Assembly (NCBI RefSeq): GCF_003264115.1 | Contig: NZ_CP021912.1 | Span: 2,339,001 to 2,403,000, forward strand | Length of the DNA: 64,000 nt | Direction of reading: 5' to 3' | Source: Erythrobacter sp. KY5 | GTDB lineage: Bacteria; Pseudomonadota; Alphaproteobacteria; Sphingomonadales; Sphingomonadaceae | Part shown: piece after piece, positions 57,859 to 64,000 of the stretch | Position numbering within the stretch: the first letter of the stretch is position 1 | How the letters are laid out: each line of letters begins with the position of its first letter | Program-made: the position numbers and the translations under genes | The notes under the pieces: model-generated | What the model was told of the DNA's origin: nothing | Database searches by the model: none | What the model saw: the letters and a program-made list of their open reading frames with translations, nothing else

Positions 57859-58439
57859 CAGAATATCACTCCCACTACGACCGCGATGCCCACACCGAGC
57901 GCGATCCAGCCAAACGCGCCGAGGATAGCGACGCGCCTTTCCAGTACCATAACATCATCGCGATTAACGCGAATACCCTTGGGGTCGTGGCCAAAACGGC
58001 GCTGTGCGGCGGGCCAGATGTCGGGCGGCGCAGGCTCGCCAAACGCGTCTTCGTAGAGTTCGAGCGTCTCTGCGTACTGATCGTAGAACCGCGACTTTTC
58101 CGCCGCTCCCCCGGCGGTGGGACCGTGGTGCATGTCGCATTGCAGGATTTCCTCGCAAAACTCGCCCCAATAGTCGCGGCTGTATGTGAGGTGCAGGTGC
58201 CATGCCTGATCGACGGCGTCAGATGGCGTGACCTCCTGCCCGGCGGTGACCGCGAGGTAGCAGAAGCGCTTGTATTCACAGATCACGCGGCTGGTGAACC
58301 CGGCCTCCCAGCGGTTTTCGCGTGCGAGCCGTGCGGGAAAGGACAAGGTGGCCGTTTCCGGGCCGATCACATAGCTATCGAGCCGCTTCCACAGATCGGT
58401 GGAAGTCGCGTAGTCGATAGGGGGACCGGACGCGCTCAT
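57858..58439 (-). CDS. GRDP (glycine-rich domain)-like protein, DUF1399 type
   Basis: The 193-aa protein starts at ATG 58439 (MSASGPPIDY). Its key segment VDQAWHLHLTYSRDYWGEF has the WHxHxxxSxxY pattern of the GRDP family. It also has EYKRFCYLAVTAGQEVTPSDAVD, a final TM helix (FGWIALGVGIAVVVGVIF) and DIWPAAQRRFG. No biochemical function is established for this bacterial group. It is coupled to the TIGR04222 gene (one-base overlap) and follows rimM by 5 bp. Confidence 0.82.
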   Translation of the reverse strand: MSASGPPIDYATSTDLWKRLDSYVIGPETATLSFPARLARENRWEAGFTSRVICEYKRFCYLAVTAGQEVTPSDAVDQAWHLHLTYSRDYWGEFCEEILQCDMHHGPTAGGAAEKSRFYDQYAETLELYEDAFGEPAPPDIWPAAQRRFGHDPKGIRVNRDDVMVLERRVAILGAFGWIALGVGIAVVVGVIF

Positions 58440-58444
58440 AAGCG

Positions 58445-58984
58445 CTACTGGTCGGCGAAATCCTGTGAAATGACAAGCCGGACGCTGTCCCATTCTATCA
58501 CGGCAGCCTTGGTCATCGGGACCATGATCGCCTTGAGGCCCTTTTCAGGCGGCGGGTCGAGCGCGATTTCGATGATATCGGTGGCGCCGAAATTCTGGAC
58601 CGCGATTACCTTGCCGATCGCGTTTCCGGCGTCCGTTTCGACGGCAAGCCCGATCAGGTCGGCGTGGTAATACTCATCGTCGTCAAGTTGAGGCAGCGCC
58701 CCGCGCGAAATCGTGAGCACGGTGCCGCGCAGCTTTTCGGCCTCGCCGCGCCCATGCACCTCGGCAAAGCGGGCGATTGCGCCGCCCTTGTTGTCCGAAC
58801 GGATTTTCTTGAGGGTCAGCGTGCGCTCACCCGATTTTGTGTCGAAGCTCTTGTGCTGGCGAAGGGTATCGAGCCCCTCGCCAAACAGCTTCAGGCGGAC
58901 CTCGCCCGCCACGCCGTGCGCGCCGGTGATGGCGGCCAATTCGACCAGACCGGGCGCAGCTTGCGTGTCGGACGTTTCCTTCAA
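58445..58984 (-). CDS. rimM: 16S rRNA processing protein RimM
   Basis: RimM assists 30S subunit maturation and binds S19. The 179-aa protein has GLVELAAITGAHGVAGEVRLKLFGE and a PRC-barrel half with DDEYYHADLIGLAVETDAGNAIGKVIAVQNFGATDIIEI and AIMVPMTKAAVIEWD. It is in the normal place behind rpsP (8-bp gap), but the usual trmD neighbour is displaced by four genes. Confidence 0.96.
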   Translation of the reverse strand: MKETSDTQAAPGLVELAAITGAHGVAGEVRLKLFGEGLDTLRQHKSFDTKSGERTLTLKKIRSDNKGGAIARFAEVHGRGEAEKLRGTVLTISRGALPQLDDDEYYHADLIGLAVETDAGNAIGKVIAVQNFGATDIIEIALDPPPEKGLKAIMVPMTKAAVIEWDSVRLVISQDFADQ

Positions 58985-58992
58985 GACGAGGC

Positions 58993-59499
58993 TTAGCCTT
59001 CGGCCTTGTCTTCAGCAGCTTCTTCCGCCGGTGCTTCTTCGGTCGCTGCTTCTTCAGCAGGAGCCTCTTCAGCGGGCGCTTCTTCTGCGGGCGCTTCTTC
59101 TGCCGGAGCTTCGGCTGCTGCCTTGGCTTCTTCTTCAGCGGCCTTGGCTGCTTCTTCGGCTTCCTTCAGCTTATCAGCCTTTTCCTCGGCGCGTTCCTTG
59201 GCCTTTTCGCCCGGTTCTGCCTTGTTCGGGTTGTTGCGGGCCGGACGTTCCATGATGCCAGCCGCATCGAGGAAGCGCAGGACGCGGTCGGACGGCGTGG
59301 CGCCAACGCCGAGCCAGTACTTGGCGCGGTCTTCGTTCAGCTTGACGCGGTTCTCGTCATCCTTGGCGAGCAGCGGGTTGTAGGTGCCGATCTGCTCGAG
59401 ATACTTGCCGTCACGCGGGGAGCGCGAGTCCGAAACGACGATGCGGTAGTAAGGACGCTTCTTCGCGCCACCGCGCGACAGACGGATTGCAACTGCCAT
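58993..59499 (-). CDS. rpsP: 30S ribosomal protein S16 with EAPAE repeat tail
   Basis: The first about 85 residues are S16: [43 protein letters not shown] and [18 protein letters not shown]. The S16 core in E. coli is 82 aa; here the protein is 168 aa because of a basic then acidic extension: coiled [32 protein letters not shown] followed by AEEAP repeats. Such tails are common in alphaproteobacterial S16. It is the second gene of the ffh operon. A 50-bp gap with weak secondary structure separates it from ffh. Confidence 0.97.
   Translation of the reverse strand: MAVAIRLSRGGAKKRPYYRIVVSDSRSPRDGKYLEQIGTYNPLLAKDDENRVKLNEDRAKYWLGVGATPSDRVLRFLDAAGIMERPARNNPNKAEPGEKAKERAEEKADKLKEAEEAAKAAEEEAKAAAEAPAEEAPAEEAPAEEAPAEEAATEEAPAEEAAEDKAEG
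59005..59135. repeat. tandem coding repeat in rpsP (EEAPA units)
   Basis: The minus-strand coding sequence repeats a 15-bp unit encoding PAEEA at least seven times with some Ala/Thr drift. In plus-strand text it appears as repeated CTTCTTCTGCCGGAG and CGGGCGCTTCTT blocks. Length variation between strains by slippage is likely. Confidence 0.85.
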
Positions 59500-59549
59500 T
59501 GTAGATTACCTTTCGAGTTTAAATATCTGAATTTGTTTATTTTGTGAGA

Positions 59550-61040
59550 TTACTTTTTCTTCGGCCCGCCAAGGCCGGGAAGTCCGGGTGGCAAACCGCC
59601 AGCGCCGCCGAGGCCGGGCAATCCGCCCCCACCGCCGGGGCCGCCCATGCCGGGGGGCATTCCGCCCGGCAGGCCGCCAGAGCCGCCGAACATGCCGGCC
59701 AGCGCCTTGAGCCCGCCCATCTTGCGAAGCTGTTTCATCGCGCGGCTCATTTCCTGGTGCATCTTGAGCAGCTTGTTGACGGTCTGAACGTCAGTTCCGC
59801 TGCCCGCCGCGACGCGCTTCTTGCGCTTGGCGTTCATCAGTTCGGGACGCTCGCGCTCCTTGTTGGTCATCGAGGAGATGATCGCATCCATGTGGACCAG
59901 AACCTTGTCGTCCATGTTCGACGCGGCCATCGCCTGCTTGGCCTTCTTCATGCCCGGCATCATGCCGGCGAGCATTCCGAGGCCGCCCATGTTCTGCATC
60001 TGCTTCAGCTGCATGCGCAGGTCGTTGAGGTCGAATTTGCCCTTCTCGAAATTCTCGGCGAGCTTGGCGGCCTCTTCTTCCTTGATCGTCGCCGCCGCTT
60101 TTTCGACGAGGCTGACAACGTCGCCCATGCCGAGGATGCGGTCCGCTACAGAGCCGGGGCGGAAGGTTTCGATCGCGTCGAGCTTCTCGCCCGTCCCTGC
60201 AAACTTGATCGGCTTGCCCGTGACTGCGCGCATCGAAAGCGCCGCACCGCCGCGCGCATCGCCGTCCATCCGGGTGAGCACCACGCCGGTGAGCGGGACT
60301 TCGCCGGAGAAGCTCTGCGCGACGTTGACCGCGTCCTGACCCGTCAGCGAATCAACGACCAGCAGCACTTCGGTCGGCGCGGAGACTTGGCTGACGGCCT
60401 TCATCTCGGCCATCAGCGCTTCATCGACATGCAGGCGGCCTGCGGTGTCGAGGAGCAACACATCGAAATTCTGCAAGCGAGCCGATTCCATCGCGCGGCG
60501 TGCGATATCGACCGGCTGTTGCCCTGCAACGATCGGCAGGGTCGCGACTTGCGTCTGCTCGCCCAGCACCGCCAGCTGTTCCTGCGCCGCCGGACGGTTA
60601 ACGTCGAGCGAGGCCATCATGGCCTTCTTGCCGTAGCGTTCGCGGATCAGCTTGCCGAGCTTTGCAGTGGTGGTCGTCTTACCCGAGCCCTGAAGCCCGA
60701 CCATCATGATGACGACCGGAGGCTTTGCATCGAGGTTCAGCCCCTCGGTCGCCTCTTCGCCTTCCTCGCCCGAAAGCATCGCGACGAGTTCGTCGTGGAC
60801 GATCTTGACGACCTGCTGTCCCGGCTTGACCGCTTTCAGGACTTCCTGACCGATCGCCTTTTCAGTGACGGCATCAATGAAGCGCCGCGCAACCGGAAGA
60901 GCAACGTCAGCTTCGAGCAGCGCAACGCGTACTTCGCGCATGGCATCGCGAACGTCCTGTTCGCTGAGCGCACCGCGTCCCGTGAGGCGATCGAAGACGC
61001 CGCCAAGGCGGTCGGACAGATTGTCGAACATCGTCTTCAA
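59550..61040 (-). CDS. ffh: signal recognition particle protein Ffh
   Basis: Ffh is the SRP54 GTPase for co-translational membrane targeting. The 496-aa protein has the N domain (MFDNLSDRLGGVFDRLTGRGALSE), the G domain loop GLQGSGKTTTTAKL, DTAGRLHVDE, DGDARGGAALS and the M domain (QLKQMQNMGGLGMLAGMMPGMKKA, SSMTNKERERPELMNAKRKKRVA). The C-terminal Gly/Pro/Met-rich tail (GGMPPGMGGPGGGGG) is normal. It starts the ffh-rpsP-rimM operon. A tRNA-Ala gene lies 112 bp upstream. Confidence 0.97.
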   Translation of the reverse strand: MKTMFDNLSDRLGGVFDRLTGRGALSEQDVRDAMREVRVALLEADVALPVARRFIDAVTEKAIGQEVLKAVKPGQQVVKIVHDELVAMLSGEEGEEATEGLNLDAKPPVVIMMVGLQGSGKTTTTAKLGKLIRERYGKKAMMASLDVNRPAAQEQLAVLGEQTQVATLPIVAGQQPVDIARRAMESARLQNFDVLLLDTAGRLHVDEALMAEMKAVSQVSAPTEVLLVVDSLTGQDAVNVAQSFSGEVPLTGVVLTRMDGDARGGAALSMRAVTGKPIKFAGTGEKLDAIETFRPGSVADRILGMGDVVSLVEKAAATIKEEEAAKLAENFEKGKFDLNDLRMQLKQMQNMGGLGMLAGMMPGMKKAKQAMAASNMDDKVLVHMDAIISSMTNKERERPELMNAKRKKRVAAGSGTDVQTVNKLLKMHQEMSRAMKQLRKMGGLKALAGMFGGSGGLPGGMPPGMGGPGGGGGLPGLGGAGGLPPGLPGLGGPKKK

Positions 61041-61151
61041 ACTCCTCTCGGACCTGCGAAGTCCGATAAACGCGAAAAACGCCGGCGGACGAAACCTCGT
61101 CGGCCAGCGTGCGGAGCCATCACAAAGGACAACTCACTGTATGTCTTTCGA

Positions 61152-61227
61152 TGGTGGAGCCTAGCGGGATCGAACCGCTGACCTCAACACTGCCAGTGTT
61201 GCGCTCTCCCAGCTGAGCTAAGGCCCC
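61152..61227 (-). tRNA. tRNA-Ala (anticodon GGC), CCA encoded
   Basis: The 76-nt gene reads on the minus strand GGGGCCTTAGCTCAGCTGGG and so on. It has a D-loop TTAGCTCAGCTGGGAGAG, the anticodon stem CAACA/TGTTG around CTGGCAG (anticodon GGC), a T-arm GCGGTTCGATCCCGC and an acceptor stem closed by GGGGCCT/AGGCTCC with one G-T pair. Discriminator A and CCA are encoded. It is an independent unit upstream of ffh. Confidence 0.95.
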
Positions 61228-61253
61228 AATTCATCGATGTCGTGACCTCATCA

Positions 61254-61282
61254 AAGGTAAGGCCACACCCCTGCTTTCGCAA
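61254..61282 (-). promoter_or_regulatory. candidate promoter for tRNA-Ala
   Basis: On the minus strand TTGCGA (complement of 61277-61282) and TACCTT (complement of 61254-61259) are separated by 17 bp, about 27 bp before the tRNA 5' end. It is a plausible but poor sigma-70 match. Confidence 0.3.
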
Positions 61283-61300
61283 GGGAGCGCCCCATTAAGA

Positions 61301-61427
61301 CGCGCCCCCATCAAAGGCAAGAAGTAATTTCGGTTGCATTGCAACCGCAAGGGCGACCGCCCGCCCGCAGGCGCCCGGAGCGCAGCGGAGGAGCGGCGCC
61401 GAGGACGCGCGCCCTGATGGGGGCGCG
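61301..61427. repeat. 13-bp inverted repeat enclosing a 101-bp structured element
   Basis: CGCGCCCCCATCA (61301-61313) and TGATGGGGGCGCG (61415-61427) are perfect inverted copies. The 101 bp between include a 7-bp palindrome (GGTTGCA 61333-61339, TGCAACC 61341-61347) and G+C-rich runs such as GGAGCGCAGCGGAGGAG. No open frame is visible. It lies in the gap between tRNA-Ala and the TIGR02300 gene (stop at 61438). It could be a mobile miniature element, a structured RNA, or the terminator region of the TIGR02300 gene. Confidence 0.6.
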
Positions 61428-61437
61428 CAGGCTTCGA

Positions 61438-61776
61438 TCAGGTATCGTCGTCTTCGTCGTCGCCCTTGCCCTTGGCCACGCCAAGGTCATCGTCGCCGCC
61501 AAGGTCGACGTCGTTGTCGGGCGAATCGTCGTCGTCGTCGATGTTTTCGATGTCTTTCAGTTCATCATCATCGTCGCCGCTCAGATCGCTGTCGGCTTCC
61601 TGATCCTTCTTCTTGGGATCGTCGATCGGGATCGGCTGCTTCGACTTCAGCACGGGTTCCGGTTCCCAGGTGTTGCCGCATTCGATGCAGGTGACGGGAT
61701 CGTCCTTGCCCAGGTCATAAAAGCGGGTTCCGCAGTCGGGGCAGGAACGCTTGGTTCCCCATTCAGGCTTCGCCAT
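61438..61776 (-). CDS. TIGR02300 family protein (FYDLN acid domain)
   Basis: The 112-aa protein has MAKPEWGTKRSCPDCGTRFYDLGKDDPVTCIECG, a four-Cys zinc ribbon with the FYDL motif, then a long Asp-rich acidic tail (DDDDELKDIENIDDDDDSPDND). TIGR02300 is nearly confined to alphaproteobacteria and has no known function. A divergent aroA starts at about 61931, with 154 bp between. Confidence 0.93.
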   Translation of the reverse strand: MAKPEWGTKRSCPDCGTRFYDLGKDDPVTCIECGNTWEPEPVLKSKQPIPIDDPKKKDQEADSDLSGDDDDELKDIENIDDDDDSPDNDVDLGGDDDLGVAKGKGDDEDDDT

Positions 61777-61930
61777 TTCGATAGTGTCCTTAGTCTTGCC
61801 GCCAGTGCGACTGCGGCACGGGTAGTTTGTAAGCTTGTGTGGGACCGGATCGCCTCTTTATCAAGGTATCGGTCCGAAAGTGCGGCGCGCCTTGCCAGAT
61901 GGTAGAGCCGCTGTCAAAGACCTGCGCGCC

Positions 61931-63247
61931 ATGGGATCGTACACATTCACCTCATCAGCGCCGCTAAAGGGTCGCCTTCGCGTGCCCGGCGACAAGTCGA
62001 TCAGCCACCGCGCGCTGATGTTTGCAGGGCTTGCCGTGGGTGAGAGCCGGATCACCGGCCTGCTCGAAGGTGAAGACGTGCTCGCCACCGCCGCCGCGAT
62101 GCGCCAGCTCGGAGCGCAGATCGTGCGCGAGGATGACGGCAGCTGGCGCGTGAACGGGGCGGGTCTGGGCAGCCTGATCGAGCCGCGCGCCGCGCTCGAT
62201 ATGGGCAATTCGGGCACCTCGACCCGGCTGATGATGGGCCTGCTCGCCAGCCATGGGCTTACCGCGACCTTCATCGGGGATGCGAGCCTTTCAGGCCGTC
62301 CGATGAACCGGGTGATCGAACCGCTGAGCCAGATGGGCGCGAGTTTCGAGGCCTCCGCTGGAGGCACCCTGCCCTGCATGCTGCGCGGCGCATCGCCCGC
62401 CGTGCCGATCACCTATCGCCTGCCCGTCGCAAGCGCGCAGGTGAAAAGCGCCGTGCTTCTCGCAGGGCTTAACACGCCGGGGATAACCCGCGTCATTGAG
62501 CCTATCGCGACCCGTGATCACACCGAACGAATGCTGACCGGGTTCGGCGCGAAGCTTGAAGTGGGCGAAGAAGACGGAGAACGCGTCATCGCCATCCATG
62601 GCGAGGCTGACCTTCAGCCGATGGACGTCACCGTCCCCGGCGATCCGTCGTCCGCCGCCTTCTTCCTGGTTGCCGCCAGCATCGTTCCGGGCAGCGATCT
62701 TGTGGTCGAGAATGCTGGCCTCAACCCGACGCGCGCTGGGATTGTCACGGTGCTCAAGCAGATGGGCGCAGATATCGAGGAACTGGACCGGCGCGAGGTC
62801 GGAGGCGAGCCCGTTGCCGATCTGCGCGTGCGCCATGCTCCGCTCAAAGGCATTGAGGTCGACCCCGCCATCGTCCCGAGCATGGTCGATGAATTCCCGG
62901 TGCTGTTCGTCGCCGCCGCTCTGGCCGACGGGACCACGCGGACAACGGGCCTCGAAGAACTGCGCGTCAAGGAAAGCGACCGCATCTCCGTCATGGCCGC
63001 CGCCCTTACCGCAGCAGGCGCGCGGGTCGAAGAGCAGGAAGACGGCCTCATCATCCACGGTACGGGCGGAGAACCGCTGCGCGGAACCTCCAACGCGCGG
63101 GTCAAAACCTATCTCGATCACCGCATCGCGATGAGCATGGCGGTGGCGGGTCTTGCAAGCCGCGACGGCGTCGAAATCGACGACACCGACCCGATCGCGA
63201 CCAGCTTTCCCACCTTCATTCAGCTGCTCGAACACGCCGCGCAATGA
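61931..63247 (+). CDS. aroA: 3-phosphoshikimate 1-carboxyvinyltransferase (EPSP synthase)
   Basis: AroA is the sixth shikimate pathway step, target of glyphosate. The 438-aa protein has LKGRLRVPGDKSISHRALM, LDMGNSGTSTRLMMGLL (phosphate/PEP-binding) and PVASAQVKSAVLLAGL. The GDPSSAAFFLVAAS and KESDRI segments follow. ATG 61931 is the first Met in frame; a TTG at 61835 would add 32 unsupported residues. It starts a run with two small membrane genes and cmk through 4-bp overlaps. Confidence 0.96.
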   Translation: MGSYTFTSSAPLKGRLRVPGDKSISHRALMFAGLAVGESRITGLLEGEDVLATAAAMRQLGAQIVREDDGSWRVNGAGLGSLIEPRAALDMGNSGTSTRLMMGLLASHGLTATFIGDASLSGRPMNRVIEPLSQMGASFEASAGGTLPCMLRGASPAVPITYRLPVASAQVKSAVLLAGLNTPGITRVIEPIATRDHTERMLTGFGAKLEVGEEDGERVIAIHGEADLQPMDVTVPGDPSSAAFFLVAASIVPGSDLVVENAGLNPTRAGIVTVLKQMGADIEELDRREVGGEPVADLRVRHAPLKGIEVDPAIVPSMVDEFPVLFVAAALADGTTRTTGLEELRVKESDRISVMAAALTAAGARVEEQEDGLIIHGTGGEPLRGTSNARVKTYLDHRIAMSMAVAGLASRDGVEIDDTDPIATSFPTFIQLLEHAAQ

Positions 63248-63522
63248 AGGAGAAGATCGCGCTCTACTCGCTTGGCATCGGCATCTTCGTGCTCGGGTCG
63301 GTCATCTACGACCATCTCGTTCACGGCGAGGCGATCCAGCTCGGCAGGCTGTGGCTGGCGGTGCTGTTGCTGCCGGTTCTCGGCTATTTCATCTGGCTGC
63401 GCTGGGACTGGGCGCCGAACGAAGGCCGTAAACGCTTCAAGCGCGAGAGGCAGGCCGCGAACGAATTCCGGCAAAAGGTCGAGGCGGAAAAAGCCGCTGT
63501 CGCCCAGAGGGACCCACAATGA
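63244..63522 (+). CDS. small membrane protein between aroA and cmk
   Basis: The 92-aa protein has two TM segments: about 5-22 (IALYSLGIGIFVLGSVIY) and 35-51 (LWLAVLLLPVLGYFIWL). A basic, coiled-coil-like tail follows (RKRFKRERQAANEFRQKVEAEKAA). I recognise no family. Its ATG overlaps the aroA stop by 4 bp and its stop overlaps the next gene's ATG (63519), so it is co-translated. Confidence 0.82.
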   Translation: MKEKIALYSLGIGIFVLGSVIYDHLVHGEAIQLGRLWLAVLLLPVLGYFIWLRWDWAPNEGRKRFKRERQAANEFRQKVEAEKAAVAQRDPQ

Positions 63523-63779
63523 CCACCCCGCTCGATATCTATTCGATGATCGGCTTTGTCGGCACGGCCTGCATCATCGGAGCCTACGCCTATCTCACCT
63601 ATGTCGAGAAGCCGAACCCCTTCATCCTGCACGGCACCAACCTGACCGGCGCAGGCCTGCTGACGATCAGTCTGCTGGTCCACACCAACTGGCCGAGCCT
63701 GGTGCTTGAAGGGTTCTGGGCTGCCATCGCGATCTTCGGGCTGGTAAAGGCATTTCAGAAAAGGAAATCCGCTCAATGA
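63519..63779 (+). CDS. CBU_0592-like small membrane protein
   Basis: The 86-aa protein has three hydrophobic segments: about 8-26 ([19 protein letters not shown]), 38-55 ([18 protein letters not shown]) and 61-79 ([19 protein letters not shown]). This layout and the [11 protein letters not shown] start fit the CBU_0592 family, whose function is unknown. It is coupled to the genes on both sides (4-bp overlaps at 63519 and 63776). Confidence 0.8.
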   Translation: MTTPLDIYSMIGFVGTACIIGAYAYLTYVEKPNPFILHGTNLTGAGLLTISLLVHTNWPSLVLEGFWAAIAIFGLVKAFQKRKSAQ

Positions 63780-64000
63780 TCATCGCCGTCGATGGCCCAA
63801 CCGCATCGGGCAAAGGCACGATTGCCCGCCGGCTTGCCGAGCATTTCGGCGTGCCGCATCTCGATACGGGGCTTCTTTATCGCGCGGTCGGGCGGCAGGT
63901 TGCCATCAACGGCGGCAATCCGGACGAGCCGGCCGATGCGCTGGCGGCCTGCGACTTTCCCGATGAGCTGATGGATGACGACATTCTGCGCGCCGAGGAA
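63776..64000 (+). CDS. cmk: cytidylate kinase, N-terminal part (cut by window edge)
   Basis: The visible 75 residues start [39 protein letters not shown], with the P-loop GPTASGKGT and the YRAVG nucleotide-binding motif of CMP kinases. Cmk phosphorylates CMP and dCMP. It follows aroA, as in many alphaproteobacteria, where rpsA usually comes next. Confidence 0.94.
   Translation, partial: MIIAVDGPTASGKGTIARRLAEHFGVPHLDTGLLYRAVGRQVAINGGNPDEPADALAACDFPDELMDDDILRAEE

Noticed and set aside
59544-61181. 545-codon open frame on the plus strand
   Set aside because: It is the antisense of ffh, which has all SRP54 motifs, and the codon pattern gives Arg/Leu/Asp shadow text.

Overview
The window looks like a chromosomal segment of an alphaproteobacterium of the order Sphingomonadales, most likely the Erythrobacteraceae (Erythrobacter or a relative). 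This is an inference from gene content and protein style: an NAD-dependent ligase, an S16 and an L9 with acidic tails, a TIGR02300 protein, M2 and S9 peptidases, a DUF2855 protein, high G+C and dense packing. No IS element, phage gene, integrase or CRISPR array is visible. Almost every gene is a housekeeping or common accessory gene. Many junctions are ATGA or GTGA overlaps, so much of the window is translationally coupled operons.

Layout. 1-2.5 kb: an ECF sigma factor with its DGPF/YCII partner, an SDR, and a CinA-like protein coupled to a beta-lactamase-fold serine hydrolase. 3.6-8.6 kb (minus): ligA, a small membrane protein, recN, bamD. 8.6-11.1 kb: a lone 55-aa Flp pilin and a CsgG/HfaB-like secreted protein with an unrecognised partner. 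11.3-15.1 kb: DEAD-box helicase and lepA. 15.2-19.7 kb: two tandem PAS-GGDEF-EAL-PilZ proteins, one with a decayed EAL site. 19.9-29.4 kb: PHA synthase and PHA depolymerase, then alpha/beta hydrolase, glycerophosphodiesterase, D-aminoacylase-type amidohydrolase, SDR, DUF2855 and GST genes. 29.4-33.6 kb (minus): dnaN, fabG, GNAT, fabD, and an LD-carboxypeptidase divergent from a Mpl/MurC-like ligase. 35-37 kb: a zinc-ribbon protein, a GST and a DUF808 protein.

37.2-38.5 kb (plus): rpsF-rpsR-rplI with a strong terminator, then amn (AMP nucleosidase), and an unusual multi-TM chemoreceptor coupled to a small membrane protein. 42.1-47.0 kb (minus): a YbjN-like protein, then the run M2 peptidase, beta-propeller, retropepsin-like protein, RimK. 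RimK and its classical substrate S6 therefore lie in the same window. 47.1-51.3 kb (minus): asd, a lipoprotein, a DsbA-like isomerase, a low-G+C gene that resembles the uracil-DNA glycosylase fold, a hydrolase and a membrane protein. 51.4-54.5 kb: a dehalogenase-like hydrolase and an S9 dipeptidyl peptidase.

54.6-61.0 kb (minus) is the classical ffh-rpsP-rimM-trmD-rplS order, but four unrelated genes (GRDP-like, TIGR04222, nitrilase, small membrane protein) sit between rimM and trmD. Then come tRNA-Ala(GGC), a 13-bp inverted repeat bounding about 127 bp, a TIGR02300 protein, and aroA with two small membrane proteins and the start of cmk (plus).

The strongest leads for something undescribed are the glycosylase-like gene at 48390-49070, the rimM-trmD insertion, the degenerate diguanylate/phosphodiesterase twin, the CsgG partner that repeats CsgG's own C-terminal module, and the 61.3-61.4 kb inverted-repeat element. 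I see no complete novel defence or mobile system.
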